From: Roseiarcus sp963805295
GTDB lineage: Bacteria > Pseudomonadota > Alphaproteobacteria > Rhizobiales > Beijerinckiaceae
Direction of reading: 5' to 3'
DNA: 64,000 nt
Assembly (NCBI GenBank): GCA_963805295.1
Contig: CAWDTW010000032.1
Coordinates: 86,215 to 150,214, forward strand
The stretch's first letter is position 1. Each line of letters begins with the position of its first letter. Below the pieces are notes generated by a model. The model saw only the letters and a program-made list of their open reading frames with translations. It searched no databases and was not told where the DNA came from. This document shows, piece by piece, positions 1 through 7,891 of the stretch. A program made the position numbers and the translations under genes.

Positions 1-838
1 GGCGACCTTCGACTGCTTCGGGTCGCTGATCAACGACGCCGCGACCGTCGCGTCGATCCACATGCCGCACTTGCCGTCGTTGAACAGCGCGAGGTTCTCG
101 TTGAAGCCGTTCGACGAGGCGCCTGGAGGGCCGTCGGCCTTCATCATCGAGACGTAGAAGTCGAGCGCCTTCTTCCATTCCGGCGAGTTGAGCTGCGGCT
201 GCCACTTCTCGTCGAACCAGCGCGCCCCGAAGGTGTTGGCCAGGGAGGTGAGGAATGCCATGTTCTCGCCCCAGCCCGGCTTGCCGCGCGCGCAGATGCC
301 GTACACGCCGGCCGCCTTGTCGGTCATCTTGTCGGCAGCCTGGCGGACGAAGTCCCAGGTCGGCCTTTCGGGCATCTTGAGCCCGGCCTTGTCCATAAGG
401 TCCTTGCGGTACATCATCATCCAGCTCTCGCCATAAAAGGGCGCGCCGTAGAGCTTGCCGTCGTAGGAAAGGGCGGCGCGGATGGCGGGCAGCAGGTCGT
501 TGACGTCGTAGTCGGCGCCGAGCTTGTCGAGCGGCACCAGCCAGCCCTTCTTGGCGAAGATCGGAACTTCGTAGTTGCCGCCCAGTGCAGATGTCGAACT
601 GGCCGCCCTTGGTGGCGGCGTCGGTCGTCTCCTTCTGGCGCAGCACGTTTTCTTCCAGCGTGACCCAGTTGAGCTTGATGTCGGGATTGGCTTTGGTGAA
701 ATCGTCCGTCAGCTTCTGCATGTCGATCATCTGGCCGTTGTTGACGGTGGCGATCGTCAGCGTGGTGTCGGCGTAAGCGGGAAGCGAGAAGCTTGCGAGC
801 GCAACGGCCCCGAGCAGGCCCTTCACGAGAACCTTCAT
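1..838 (-). pseudogene. ABC transporter sugar-alcohol-binding protein (SmoE-like), frameshifted, 3' end beyond window
   Basis: Periplasmic solute-binding protein of a carbohydrate ABC importer, probably for a polyol. The start at 838 gives a signal peptide (MKVLVKGLLGAVALASFSLP, cleavage after AYA) and then TTLTIATVNNGQMIDMQKLT, the mature N-terminus typical of family 1 extracellular binding proteins. After FDICT near residue 85 the frame shifts by one base (about 586-594) and continues as LGGNYEVPIFAKKGWLVPLD, then YGAPFYGESWMMMYRKDLMD, a classic motif of sorbitol/mannitol-binding proteins. The gene runs off the left edge. It lies downstream of the SorC-type regulator and the kinase on the same strand, so it likely opens the transporter part of one catabolic locus. 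The exact substrate is inferred. The frameshift may be a sequencing error because both halves are well conserved. Confidence 0.8.
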
Positions 839-1009
839 GATCGTTTCCTCCGATGAGCAATCCCATATGGTGGGCAATTGCTAAGTTAGCGGGCGAATAC
901 TCGCCATATTGACATGTCAGAGTCAACCTCAAATCGTCGCTGCACCGCACAATATCTGCATAAAATTCGGATAAAACTATGAAAATAAAGATTATTATCG
1001 TCGCGCGGG
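839..1009 (-). promoter_or_regulatory. Promoter/operator region of the solute-binding protein gene
   Basis: AT-rich 171-base spacer between the regulator stop and the binding-protein start. It holds the perfect palindrome TGACATGTCA at 910-919, a second dyad GGCGAATACTCGCC at 892-905, and GCAATTGC next to the gene. A purine-rich Shine-Dalgarno (GGAAACG) precedes the start. Palindromes between a SorC/DeoR-like regulator and its transporter are plausible operators; binding is inferred. Confidence 0.4.
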
Positions 1010-1966
1010 TCACCTCTGCAACAGGTGCTCCGCCGTCGATTCATCCGTAACGAGACCGGAAATCAGGCCGCCTATCAGCGCCGCCCGTAGCGGAACGCGT
1101 CGCGACGGGCCCATGGCGACCCCGATCACCAGCCGGTTCCCCGCCTTCCGCAAGGGCGCGCCGGCGACCCGCAGGTTGGTCCCCTCGGTCAGCACGCGCC
1201 CCGCCGCGTCGAACGCCCAGCCAGTGATTTCCCCGACCGCGCCGAGCTGGCGCAAGGCCTCCGCCTCCTGACGCGTAATGATGCCGTCCTGCACCAGCGG
1301 CGCCGAATCGCCGACAGAGCCGACGCCGACGAAGCTCACGTCGGTGCGCTCGACGAGGTCGAACAGACTCTTCACCGAGGCGAGGCTCGTCAGCAGTTCG
1401 CGCTCCTCGACCGATCGCGCCACGACGGGCAGCGGCATCGGGTAATGGGGCGCGCGCACGGTGTCGGACACGCGAATGATGACGTCGTAGAACGACGCCG
1501 AGCCGTCGGTTTTGGTCGTGCCGACGAGCGCGACCAATTTATGCTGCGGGCATTCCATCGCCGGCAGCTGGTCGGCGACGGCGCGCATTGTGCGCCCCGT
1601 GCCGATCCCGATGATCGCGGGCTCCGTCCTTCTGAGCCAGCGCTCGAATTCGGCCGCCGCCGCCTGCGCGATGCCGAGCGTCGAGGAGGTCGAGTCCGGA
1701 TCGGTCGGCGCGACGTCGCAGAAGCGCAGGTCGTAACGGATCTTCAGCGCGGCGGCGAGCTCCATGCAGCGCGCGATCGGATGGTCGAGCCTGACCTTGA
1801 TGAGGCGCTCGCTGATGGCGAGGGAGACGAGGCGCTGGGCCGCCTGGCGCGAGATGCCGAGCTTGCGCGCGATCTCGTCCTGGGTGTTGCCGGCGACGTA
1901 ATAGAGCCAGCCCGCGCGCGCGGCTTCGTCGAGCCTCAGACCCTCCTGATCTGTCTTGCGCGCCAT
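1010..1966 (-). CDS. SorC/DeoR-family sugar-binding transcriptional regulator
   Basis: 318-residue regulator. The N-terminal helix-turn-helix (about residues 15-60, with NTQDEIARKLGISRQAAQRL) is followed by the sugar-phosphate effector domain of the SorC family (IGIGTGRTMRAVADQLP, VGVGSVGD, and a glycine-rich C-terminus ending GLVTDESTAEHLL). The length matches the family (about 315-325). The start at 1966 is supported by TGATG coupling: the stop of the upstream HAD gene shares its A with this ATG. It probably senses a phosphorylated polyol or pentulose made by the upstream kinase and controls the operon and the downstream binding protein. The effector is unknown. Confidence 0.88.
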   Translation of the reverse strand: MARKTDQEGLRLDEAARAGWLYYVAGNTQDEIARKLGISRQAAQRLVSLAISERLIKVRLDHPIARCMELAAALKIRYDLRFCDVAPTDPDSTSSTLGIAQAAAAEFERWLRRTEPAIIGIGTGRTMRAVADQLPAMECPQHKLVALVGTTKTDGSASFYDVIIRVSDTVRAPHYPMPLPVVARSVEERELLTSLASVKSLFDLVERTDVSFVGVGSVGDSAPLVQDGIITRQEAEALRQLGAVGEITGWAFDAAGRVLTEGTNLRVAGAPLRKAGNRLVIGVAMGPSRRVPLRAALIGGLISGLVTDESTAEHLLQR

Positions 1967-2667
1967 CAGACCCCCTTCGCGGCCTCCGGCGCCGACCGCT
2001 GCGCGACGATCTCCGGCAGCCGCGCCATGTCGTCGAAAATGAGGTCCGCCCCCGCCGCCGTCAATTCCGCCGCCTGACCCGGGGCCGAGAAGTGGCTGCC
2101 GCCGGCAAAGCCGAACACCGTCATGCCGGCGGCGCGCGCCGCCGCGACGCCGGCGACGCTGTCCTCGATCACCAGGCAATCCCGCGGGGCCGCGCCCATC
2201 GAGCGCGCCGCGAACAGGAAAAGATCGGGAAGGGGCTTGCCGCGCTGAACCTCGGCGGACGAGAAGATGTTGGGCGCGAACAGCGTCTCGTAATCCGTGA
2301 CCCGCAGCGCGAAGCGCAGCCGTCCCGGCGCGCTCGACGAGGCGACGCAGACGCGCGCGTTGAGCCCCTGCACCGCCTGCCGCACGCCTTCGACGCCTTT
2401 CAGTTCGCGCTCGAAGGTCGCGAGGATCTCGCGCGACAGCGCGCCGGAAAAATCCTTCGGCAGCGGCGCGCCGCGTTCGGCCTCGATCCGCCTCAGGACC
2501 GTATCCTGTCGCATGCCGAGGAAACGCTCGCGCGTCTCTTCGTCGCTGAGCCGCAGCCCGGCCTCGCCGAGCATGCGCCGCGTGACGCCAAGCGCGATGA
2601 CTTCGCTGTCGACAAGCACGCCGTCGCAGTCGAAGATGACGACTTCCGGCCAGAGCGCCGCCCGCAT
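1966..2667 (-). CDS. HAD-superfamily hydrolase (beta-phosphoglucomutase/phosphatase-like)
   Basis: About 233 residues from the internal ATG at 2667. Motif I is VVIFDCDGVLVDSE (nucleophile and general acid Asp). The cap domain follows, then motif II VCVASSSAPGRL, Lys motif QRGKPLPDLFLFAA, and motif IV CLVIEDSVAGVAAARAAGM. This is a subfamily IA HAD phosphatase like those found in polyol operons, likely acting on a small sugar phosphate. The reading frame is open upstream and continuous with the kinase C-terminus, so a kinase-phosphatase fusion is possible; the internal ATG has no strong Shine-Dalgarno. It ends in a TGATG overlap with the regulator start, which indicates translational coupling. 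Confidence 0.82.
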   Translation of the reverse strand: MRAALWPEVVIFDCDGVLVDSEVIALGVTRRMLGEAGLRLSDEETRERFLGMRQDTVLRRIEAERGAPLPKDFSGALSREILATFERELKGVEGVRQAVQGLNARVCVASSSAPGRLRFALRVTDYETLFAPNIFSSAEVQRGKPLPDLFLFAARSMGAAPRDCLVIEDSVAGVAAARAAGMTVFGFAGGSHFSAPGQAAELTAAGADLIFDDMARLPEIVAQRSAPEAAKGV

Positions 2668-4261
2668 CGCCCGCCGGACTTCGCGCTCGGCCCGCTCGAG
2701 GATCGCGAAGGCGCGGCGCTTGCGGGCGTGAAACGCCGCGATCGCGCCGCCCGCCGTCTCGGCTCTGTCGCCGAGGGCCGACATCGACCCCATCGCCGAG
2801 TTCACCGTCTCATGTCCGGCCGCGACGGCGCCGATCATCGCCGAGCCGAGCAGCACCGGCTCCGCCGTTTCGGGCGCGCACACCGCTTTGCCGCAGGCGT
2901 CCGCGATGATCTGGCGCACGAGGGCGCTCTGCGCCGCTCCGCCGCTGACGACGATCGTGTCGAAATCGTAGCCCGCCCGCTCGAAGGCGGCGACGACGTC
3001 GGCGATCCCGTAGGCCAGTCCGCTGAGGCCGGCGACATAGAGCTCCTCGAGGCTCGCCGCGTCCTCTCGCAAATCCAGTCCGACAATCCCTGCCCGCGCC
3101 GCGGCGTCGGCCACCGGCGCACGCTCGCCAATGAACGAAGGCAGGACGTGGAGTTCCTTCGGCGATCAGCGCCGCCTGCGACACCCCGCCGGCGCGGGCG
3201 ACGATCTCGCGTTCGAGCGCGTCGAACCCGCGCGCCGACGCCTCCGCGAAAGCCGGATGCACCCGCATGAGACGGTCGATCGCCGCGCCGAACGCCGACT
3301 GGCCTCCGTCCATCAGCCATTGGCCGGGCGTCAGCGCGGAAAAGTGCGGGCCCCACACCGCGTCGATGAAGCGCGGCTCGTCCGAGACCGCCATGCAGCT
3401 CGAGGAGGTGCCGAGGATCAGCGCGAGCCGCCGGCGCGGATCGCCGGGTTTTCCGTCCGCGCTCGCGCCCAACGTGCCGAGTGCGCCCGCATGCGCGTCG
3501 ATGAGCCCCGCCCCGACCGGCGTTCCAGGGATGAGCCCCATCGCGGCGGCTTCCTCGGCCGCGAGCCCTCGCGGGAGCGGCGTTCCCGGCGCGACGATCT
3601 CCGCGCCGAGACGGGCGAAGCCGTCGGCGCTCAAGACGCGAAGCCCGACGCTGTCGAAGAATTCGCCCGGCCAGCGCCGCTCGTGCGCGAGATAGCCGAA
3701 CTTGCAGGCGACCGTGCAGAGCGAGCGGGCGAGCGAGCCCGTCGCGCGAAAGGCGAGGTAATCGGTGAGGCCGAGGAAATGCGCGGCCCTGGCGAAGGTC
3801 CCGGGCTTCCTGCGCGCGAGCCAGACGAGCTTCGGCGTCTGCATCTCGGGCGACAGCGCGCCCCCGAAATACCGCAAGACCTCATGCCCGCCGGCGTTGA
3901 TCCGCTCGGCGTCGTCGGCCGCGCGGTGATCCATCCACACGATCACGTCGCGCTCGGGCGCGTCGGTCGGACTGACCGACAGCGGCCGCAAGTCCTTGTC
4001 GAGCGCGATCAGCGAACAGGTCGCGGCGAAGCCGAGGCCCGCGACCGCCTCGCGTGGCAGGCAAGAGGCCTCGACCGCCTCGCGCACGGCTTGGCTCGTC
4101 GCGCGCCAGATGTCGGCGGACGACTGCTCGACGACGTCGCCGGGCTCGCGCCAGATCGCGATCGCCCGCCTGGCGCTGGCGACGAGCTGCCCGGCCCTGT
4201 CGAAAATCCCGGCGCGGGCGCTGCCCGTGCCGACGTCCACCCCGATATAAGCCTCGCTCAT
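2668..4261 (-). pseudogene. FGGY-family pentulose (ribulo)kinase, frameshifted
   Basis: Carbohydrate kinase that phosphorylates a ketopentose or similar sugar with ATP. The start at 4261 (MSEAYIGVDVGTGSARAGIF) has GGAGAA upstream and carries the phosphate-1 motif. VIVWMDHRAADDA and GLIDAHAGALGTLG (catalytic Asp region of D-ribulokinase-like enzymes) follow, then LILGTSSSCMAV. One base is missing near 3152-3159: the frame passes from QAALIAEGT to ELHVLPSFIGERAPVADAAA. The C-terminal FGGY domain has VVSGGAAQSALVRQIIADA and PVLLGSAMIGAVAAG. With correction the protein is about 530 residues, as usual for this group, and its frame stays open into the HAD gene. The frameshift probably is an artefact because all motifs survive. 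Confidence 0.8.
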
Positions 4262-4606
4262 GGCGCCTGGCGATTCTCCGCTCGAGCGCCGAGATTCGGC
4301 CTTTCCCTCCGCCCTGGCAAGGAGTCCAGTCCGCCGCCTATGGGTGACCGTCGTCAAGCTCACTGACTTATCGATCTTAGCGGCCTCAGCAATTGAAAGG
4401 GCGTACGCTTTTCAGACAATTCTTTGGAAAACGAGAAGGCAGTGATATTGTGGGAGTTAGAAAGTCGAGTTCGCGGTTCGTGATCGCGAAGCCCGACGGA
4501 CCTACTGAGGCTCTAGCGAGACAGAGAGTGCTGTTGGATGCAAAATTTTGCTATGCTCCTCCGAGGTAATTCTGGTAGACGCGCTCTCAATCGAGGTTCT
4601 TCGCCA
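4262..4606. other. Intergenic junction between polyol operon and AT-richer islet
   Basis: No convincing gene. From about 4370 the base composition drops visibly in GC compared with the operon to the left. The stretch should hold the promoter of the kinase operon (minus) and of the cassette to the right (plus). No clear repeat or integrase is seen at the boundary. Confidence 0.5.
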
Positions 4607-5599
4607 ATGCCCCTGACCTCCACTCTCCGAGAGGTGATCCTGGTAGAGCATTTCAAGACGCCCTTTAACTTGATGGTAATGGACCTGGCCGCGTGGGTGC
4701 AGGCGTTTAGCGAATACCCCAATCCACAACAGCTTCCCGCAGCCGCCCCCATCAATTTGAGCGCGAATAGTCCCATAGGAATTCAGTTCGTCGCGCAGCC
4801 GGACTTGCCACGCTTAATGCTTCGGTCGGAATCTGGCGAGAGAAGCGTCCAGTTTCAGGCCGATCGTTTTGCGATGGGTTGGACCCGAACCAAACCGCTT
4901 GGCGAGCCCGATGAGTATCCCGGTTATCCCAGGCTGAGACAACAGTGGGTTGAGGCGGTCGAGAAATTTCATCGCTGGAGTGGCGAGAGACTTGGAGCTA
5001 TTCCGAGTGTTCGGCTGGTGGAAATCGGCTACAATAATGCCGCTTTAATGGATGTGGACGGGAAACGTCGGCGGCTATCGGAAATATTCCGCTGGGTTCA
5101 ACCGGGTAGGCCTGTTAACGGCTTTCAAGTTAGTTGGGCCGAGATCGTCCGGGAGCTGCCGGATGCGTCCCGAGTTATGGCGACAGTTGGCCTGGCCGCC
5201 AATGCACCGGAGCAAAATGTTTTGCAGTTCAATTTCACCGGTTTTGGGGTGACCGATGCCGCTGGAGACAGCAGCCAGCCAATAGAAGTTCTTGACGCCC
5301 TGCACACTCGCATCCTTGATATGTATGCTGCGGCAATCATATCCGAGTCCGGAAGGCTGACTCCATGCTCGCCACTCTCGACTTGCTCTCGTCTCATATC
5401 GACGTTGCCGGGCTCCAAATCCCTGGAACTATTAGCGGCCAACCGTTGGGCGATAGGCGCCGGCCCATGTCAGTGGGGAGGAATCTCAAGGCAATTGTGC
5501 CGACCTCGATCTCGGTCATGCCTCGCCAACTGTCTCTGCCAAACGAACGGCATTGGGAGACAGCTCTTATTGCAACTGCACGCCGTCTCGCTGGTCTGA
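4607..5599 (+). CDS. TIGR04255-like protein, first gene of an unknown three-gene cassette
   Basis: Resembles the sparsely distributed TIGR04255 family of unknown function. A core segment FQADRFAMGWTRTKPLGEP followed by YPGYPRLRQQW and, about 30 residues later, VRLVEIGYNNAALMD matches the family pattern of a strand ending in F-x-W, an aromatic Y-x-x-Y, and a Y-x-N pair. The start at 4607 (MPLTSTLREVILVEHF) is preferred; an in-frame ATG lies at 4538. The recognisable domain ends near IEVLDALHTRILDMYAAAI (about 5330); the remaining residues look unlike protein and overlap gene 2, so the natural stop may have been lost by a one-base indel near 5350. Codon use is less GC-rich than in the neighbours. 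Function unknown. Confidence 0.55.
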   Translation: MPLTSTLREVILVEHFKTPFNLMVMDLAAWVQAFSEYPNPQQLPAAAPINLSANSPIGIQFVAQPDLPRLMLRSESGERSVQFQADRFAMGWTRTKPLGEPDEYPGYPRLRQQWVEAVEKFHRWSGERLGAIPSVRLVEIGYNNAALMDVDGKRRRLSEIFRWVQPGRPVNGFQVSWAEIVRELPDASRVMATVGLAANAPEQNVLQFNFTGFGVTDAAGDSSQPIEVLDALHTRILDMYAAAIISESGRLTPCSPLSTCSRLISTLPGSKSLELLAANRWAIGAGPCQWGGISRQLCRPRSRSCLANCLCQTNGIGRQLLLQLHAVSLV

Positions 5600-6000
5600 A
5601 GCAGGGGTGGGACGGAGAGGGATTTATCCCTGTTGAGCGAGGGTTGCTTGACGAGGCTACGTTACTCGTGAGGCAGTCACTTCAAGGTAGTCTGCGCGCG
5701 GTGTGTCCTTATCTGGTCCCCGGTGGAGACGGGAGCATCCAAATCGAGTGGCACCGGAAACACGGAGAGCTTGAATTGGACCTTGCCACCGACGGCAGCC
5801 GTTGGATATGGGTTCGAGACCACGACACTGGAGAGGAATTCGAGGGCGAGAATGAAAAGGCGCTTGCTCTCTTTTCTCGTTGGGCGCCCTGGATGGCGGC
5901 GCCGCGTAACAATGAGATTGATGTGCATTATGCGCCGAACACTTCAATCTACGGAACTCTTACCGAATTACAGATTTATCAGAACAATTCAGTCTCCTGA
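5365..6000 (+). CDS. Conserved-type hypothetical protein, second gene of the TIGR04255-like cassette
   Basis: Unknown function. Characteristic segments are ARRLAGLKQGWDGEGFIPVE (an L-x-x-G-W-D-G-x-G motif), then VCPYLVPGGDGSIQIEWHRK and GELELDLATDGSRWIWVRD, giving the look of a small alpha/beta protein with a P-x-x-D-G-x-I-x-x-E-W-H core. I recall similar proteins lying next to TIGR04255 genes, but this is memory, not a search. In-frame starts exist at 5365, 5467 (MSVGRNLK) and 5518 (MPRQLSLP); 5467 or 5518 would reduce the overlap with gene 1. It overlaps gene 3 by about 70 bases, implying one transcript. Confidence 0.5.
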   Translation: MLATLDLLSSHIDVAGLQIPGTISGQPLGDRRRPMSVGRNLKAIVPTSISVMPRQLSLPNERHWETALIATARRLAGLKQGWDGEGFIPVERGLLDEATLLVRQSLQGSLRAVCPYLVPGGDGSIQIEWHRKHGELELDLATDGSRWIWVRDHDTGEEFEGENEKALALFSRWAPWMAAPRNNEIDVHYAPNTSIYGTLTELQIYQNNSVS

Positions 6001-6298
6001 ACACATTGTAAAAGAAGAGGACGGCCGATTTCGAATTTCGTCGAAAGCATTCGGCCCATCGAAGTCAGATCGCTCTCTGTCCGGGGACCTGGAGCAGTTA
6101 CTCGTCGGGGACGGCCTGGGTCTGCTTGCCCTACAGCCCTCTGTGAAGAGGGCGGTTGGGGTGTGGGCGATAACAATAGCGGAAATTCAAAGATTTGGTC
6201 TCGATGTCAGTCACGATCCGGTATGGACGAATTGGTATCACGGCGCGGTCAAAGAAATTAAGGAGAGACTAAGAAGAAGCTGTGCCGCGCGGCAGTAG
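5930..6298 (+). CDS. Hypothetical protein, third gene of the TIGR04255-like cassette
   Basis: About 122 residues if begun at the ATG at 5930, inside the end of gene 2. The conserved-looking part begins after 6000: EEDGRFRISSKAFGPSKSD, RSLSGDLEQLLVGDGLG, then AVGVWAITIAEIQRFGLDVS and HDPVWTNWYHGAVKEIKERL. The last block has the form G-L-x-V-x-x-D-P-x-x-x-N-x-x-H-x-x-V, which I associate with a short family found beside TIGR04255 proteins. The start is uncertain because no ATG or GTG lies just before EEDGRF, so either the 5930 start or a lost start is possible. Function unknown; a small effector or an immunity partner would fit the layout but is speculation. Confidence 0.45.
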   Translation: MRRTLQSTELLPNYRFIRTIQSPEHIVKEEDGRFRISSKAFGPSKSDRSLSGDLEQLLVGDGLGLLALQPSVKRAVGVWAITIAEIQRFGLDVSHDPVWTNWYHGAVKEIKERLRRSCAARQ

Positions 6299-6655
6299 AA
6301 ATAGTCCCTATCGATCAAGTTGAGGCCGCAAGGTTGTTCGCGCTTAGTTCAGACAGTGATACTGGAGGCTCCTCAGTATTTTAACATATTGGTAGTGGTT
6401 TTTCGTCAATCGCTTCATCAATGCTTGTCTTCAATGTTCGGCTGCGAGGGGCCCGTAGCCAGTTTTGTCTGTTCGATCGTCCGGTGGTGGGCAAGCCGCC
6501 CGTCCACCGAACGCATTCGTGGTACCTGGCTCACAACGCCGTCGTCACGAGCGGCCATATCAAACTACGCAAGTTCGCTGGGCTGTGACGCCCTCGCACT
6601 TTCGCGACAATTGAATTTTCGATCTCTGAAGTTGAGAACGATGGTGAAAAGCGCG
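6299..6655. other. Gene-free tail of the islet
   Basis: Relatively AT-rich sequence with no ORF of convincing composition on either strand; a 114-codon plus-strand frame (6320-6664) is rich in Ser, Arg and Cys and lacks domain features. No repeats or RNA genes seen. Confidence 0.4.
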
Positions 6656-6864
6656 TTACTCTAGTATACTGCCATTTTGTGACAGGATATAAGCGTCTTC
6701 GAGCGTCGGGTAGTCGGTGTAGCCTTTAGCCCCGCCGCCGTAGAACGTCGCCTTGTCGAAGGCATTGAGCTCGGCGTCGCGGCGCAGGCGCTCGACGAGA
6801 CGCGCCCGAGCTGGATGAAGAGCGCCCGCCCGCCTCGTGCGGACGGATCGAGCGACATAAGCAC
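6656..6864 (-). pseudogene. Remnant of an Old Yellow Enzyme (NADH:flavin oxidoreductase)
   Basis: Short degenerate fragment. One frame gives RLVERLRRDAELNAFDKATF followed by YGGGAKGYTDYPTLEDA, the characteristic C-terminus of N-ethylmaleimide-reductase-type flavoenzymes (Y-G-G-x-x-x-G-Y-T-D-Y-P). The adjacent upstream frame gives GGRALFIQLGRVS, like the N-terminal substrate region (G-R-x-F-x-Q-L-W-H-x-G-R). The two ends seem joined with the central barrel missing and a frameshift between them. The remnant abuts the islet, so the islet's arrival may have caused the deletion. Confidence 0.5.
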
Positions 6865-6873
6865 ACCCCAGCT

Positions 6874-7875
6874 TTAGCCCGGCAGGTCGAGCAGACCGCC
6901 CTCGCCTGTCTCGAGGCCGATGAGAAGGCGCGCGCCGATCGCATTCCAGGCGAGCGCGCTGATCGGCCCGCCGCCTTGGCGGCGGACCAGGATTTCCGCG
7001 GCGTCGGCGAGCCGGCAGAGCAGCACGAGCCCGTCGGCGTAGCCGATGGCGACGACAAGGGCGCGAGGATGGAACGCGACCTTGGTCACCCGCGCCTCGC
7101 GCACGCCGCATTCGCCCGGCGCCTTGCCCATCGGCCCGTCCTTGTCCTTGAACGGCCAGACGATCGCAGCCTCCGCCCCGGAAGACGCCAGCCACGCCCC
7201 GTCGTGCGACCACGACAGCGACCGCGTCTTGCCGGGATAGCCGGTCATCCGCATGTTGCGCGCATCGGCGAGCCGCCAGCCGTGCAGCGCGCTCTCCTGC
7301 ATCGAAGTGACGAGAAAGCGCCCGTCGGGCGAAAAGGTCGCGTCGAGATGCGCGCCTTTCCACTCGAGCGTCTGCGGCGGGCCCTCGACCTTGGGAAACC
7401 AGAGAGAGGCGCCGTTGTAATGCGTCGCAGCGAGCCGATAGCCCTTCGGCTGAAAGGCGAGGCCGCGCACGCTCGACGGCGCGGCCCAGGTTCGAACCGA
7501 TCCGCTTTCGTCGCTGGCGCTGACCTGCTTGCCCGCGCTCCAGGCGCAGGCGCCGCCGCGCAATGCGAGCGCGTCGATCCAGCGGCCTTTCTCGTTGGCG
7601 ATCTCGCGGGGCGCGGCGTCGGCGCCGATCGCCGTCACCCGCCCGTCGTCGCCGCCGGTCAGGAGCGTCTTGCCGTCTGAGATCGCCGTCAATATCGCCG
7701 CGTCGGGATGCGCCTCGACGCGCTTCTGTTCCCCCGGTCCGCCGATGAGAACCGCGCCGTCGGCGAGCGCGAGCGCCGGCGCCTCGCCGAGAAACGCAGC
7801 GGCGACGACGTGCGCGCCGGCGTCAAACGGACGGACGCGCTCAGCAAGCGAGGTCGTGGCCTGGGCTTCGGTCAT
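6874..7875 (-). CDS. WD40 repeat protein
   Basis: 333 residues, intact. Several WD-like blades are visible: LTAISDGKTLLTGGDDGRVT, then SVRGLAFQPKGYRLAATHYN, DATFSPDGRFLVTSMQ, RSLSWSHDGAWLASSGAEAA, KVAFHPRALVVAIGYADGLV and SALAWNAIGARLLIGLETG, consistent with a seven-bladed propeller acting as a protein-binding platform in the cytoplasm (no signal peptide). The gene lies 16 bases after the CobW-like GTPase on the same strand, an arrangement I recall as common in Rhizobiales, so the two are likely co-transcribed. Its partner and exact role are unknown. Confidence 0.85.
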   Translation of the reverse strand: MTEAQATTSLAERVRPFDAGAHVVAAAFLGEAPALALADGAVLIGGPGEQKRVEAHPDAAILTAISDGKTLLTGGDDGRVTAIGADAAPREIANEKGRWIDALALRGGACAWSAGKQVSASDESGSVRTWAAPSSVRGLAFQPKGYRLAATHYNGASLWFPKVEGPPQTLEWKGAHLDATFSPDGRFLVTSMQESALHGWRLADARNMRMTGYPGKTRSLSWSHDGAWLASSGAEAAIVWPFKDKDGPMGKAPGECGVREARVTKVAFHPRALVVAIGYADGLVLLCRLADAAEILVRRQGGGPISALAWNAIGARLLIGLETGEGGLLDLPG

Positions 7876-7891
7876 GCGCAGCGCCGCGCCG

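Noticed and set aside
2092..4366. Long plus-strand frames opposite the kinase/HAD genes
   Set aside because: Arg/Ala-rich shadow frames of GC-rich genes on the other strand, without motifs.
6320..6664. 114-codon plus-strand ORF in the islet tail
   Set aside because: Composition is rich in Ser, Arg and Cys with no motif or convincing start; more likely non-coding.
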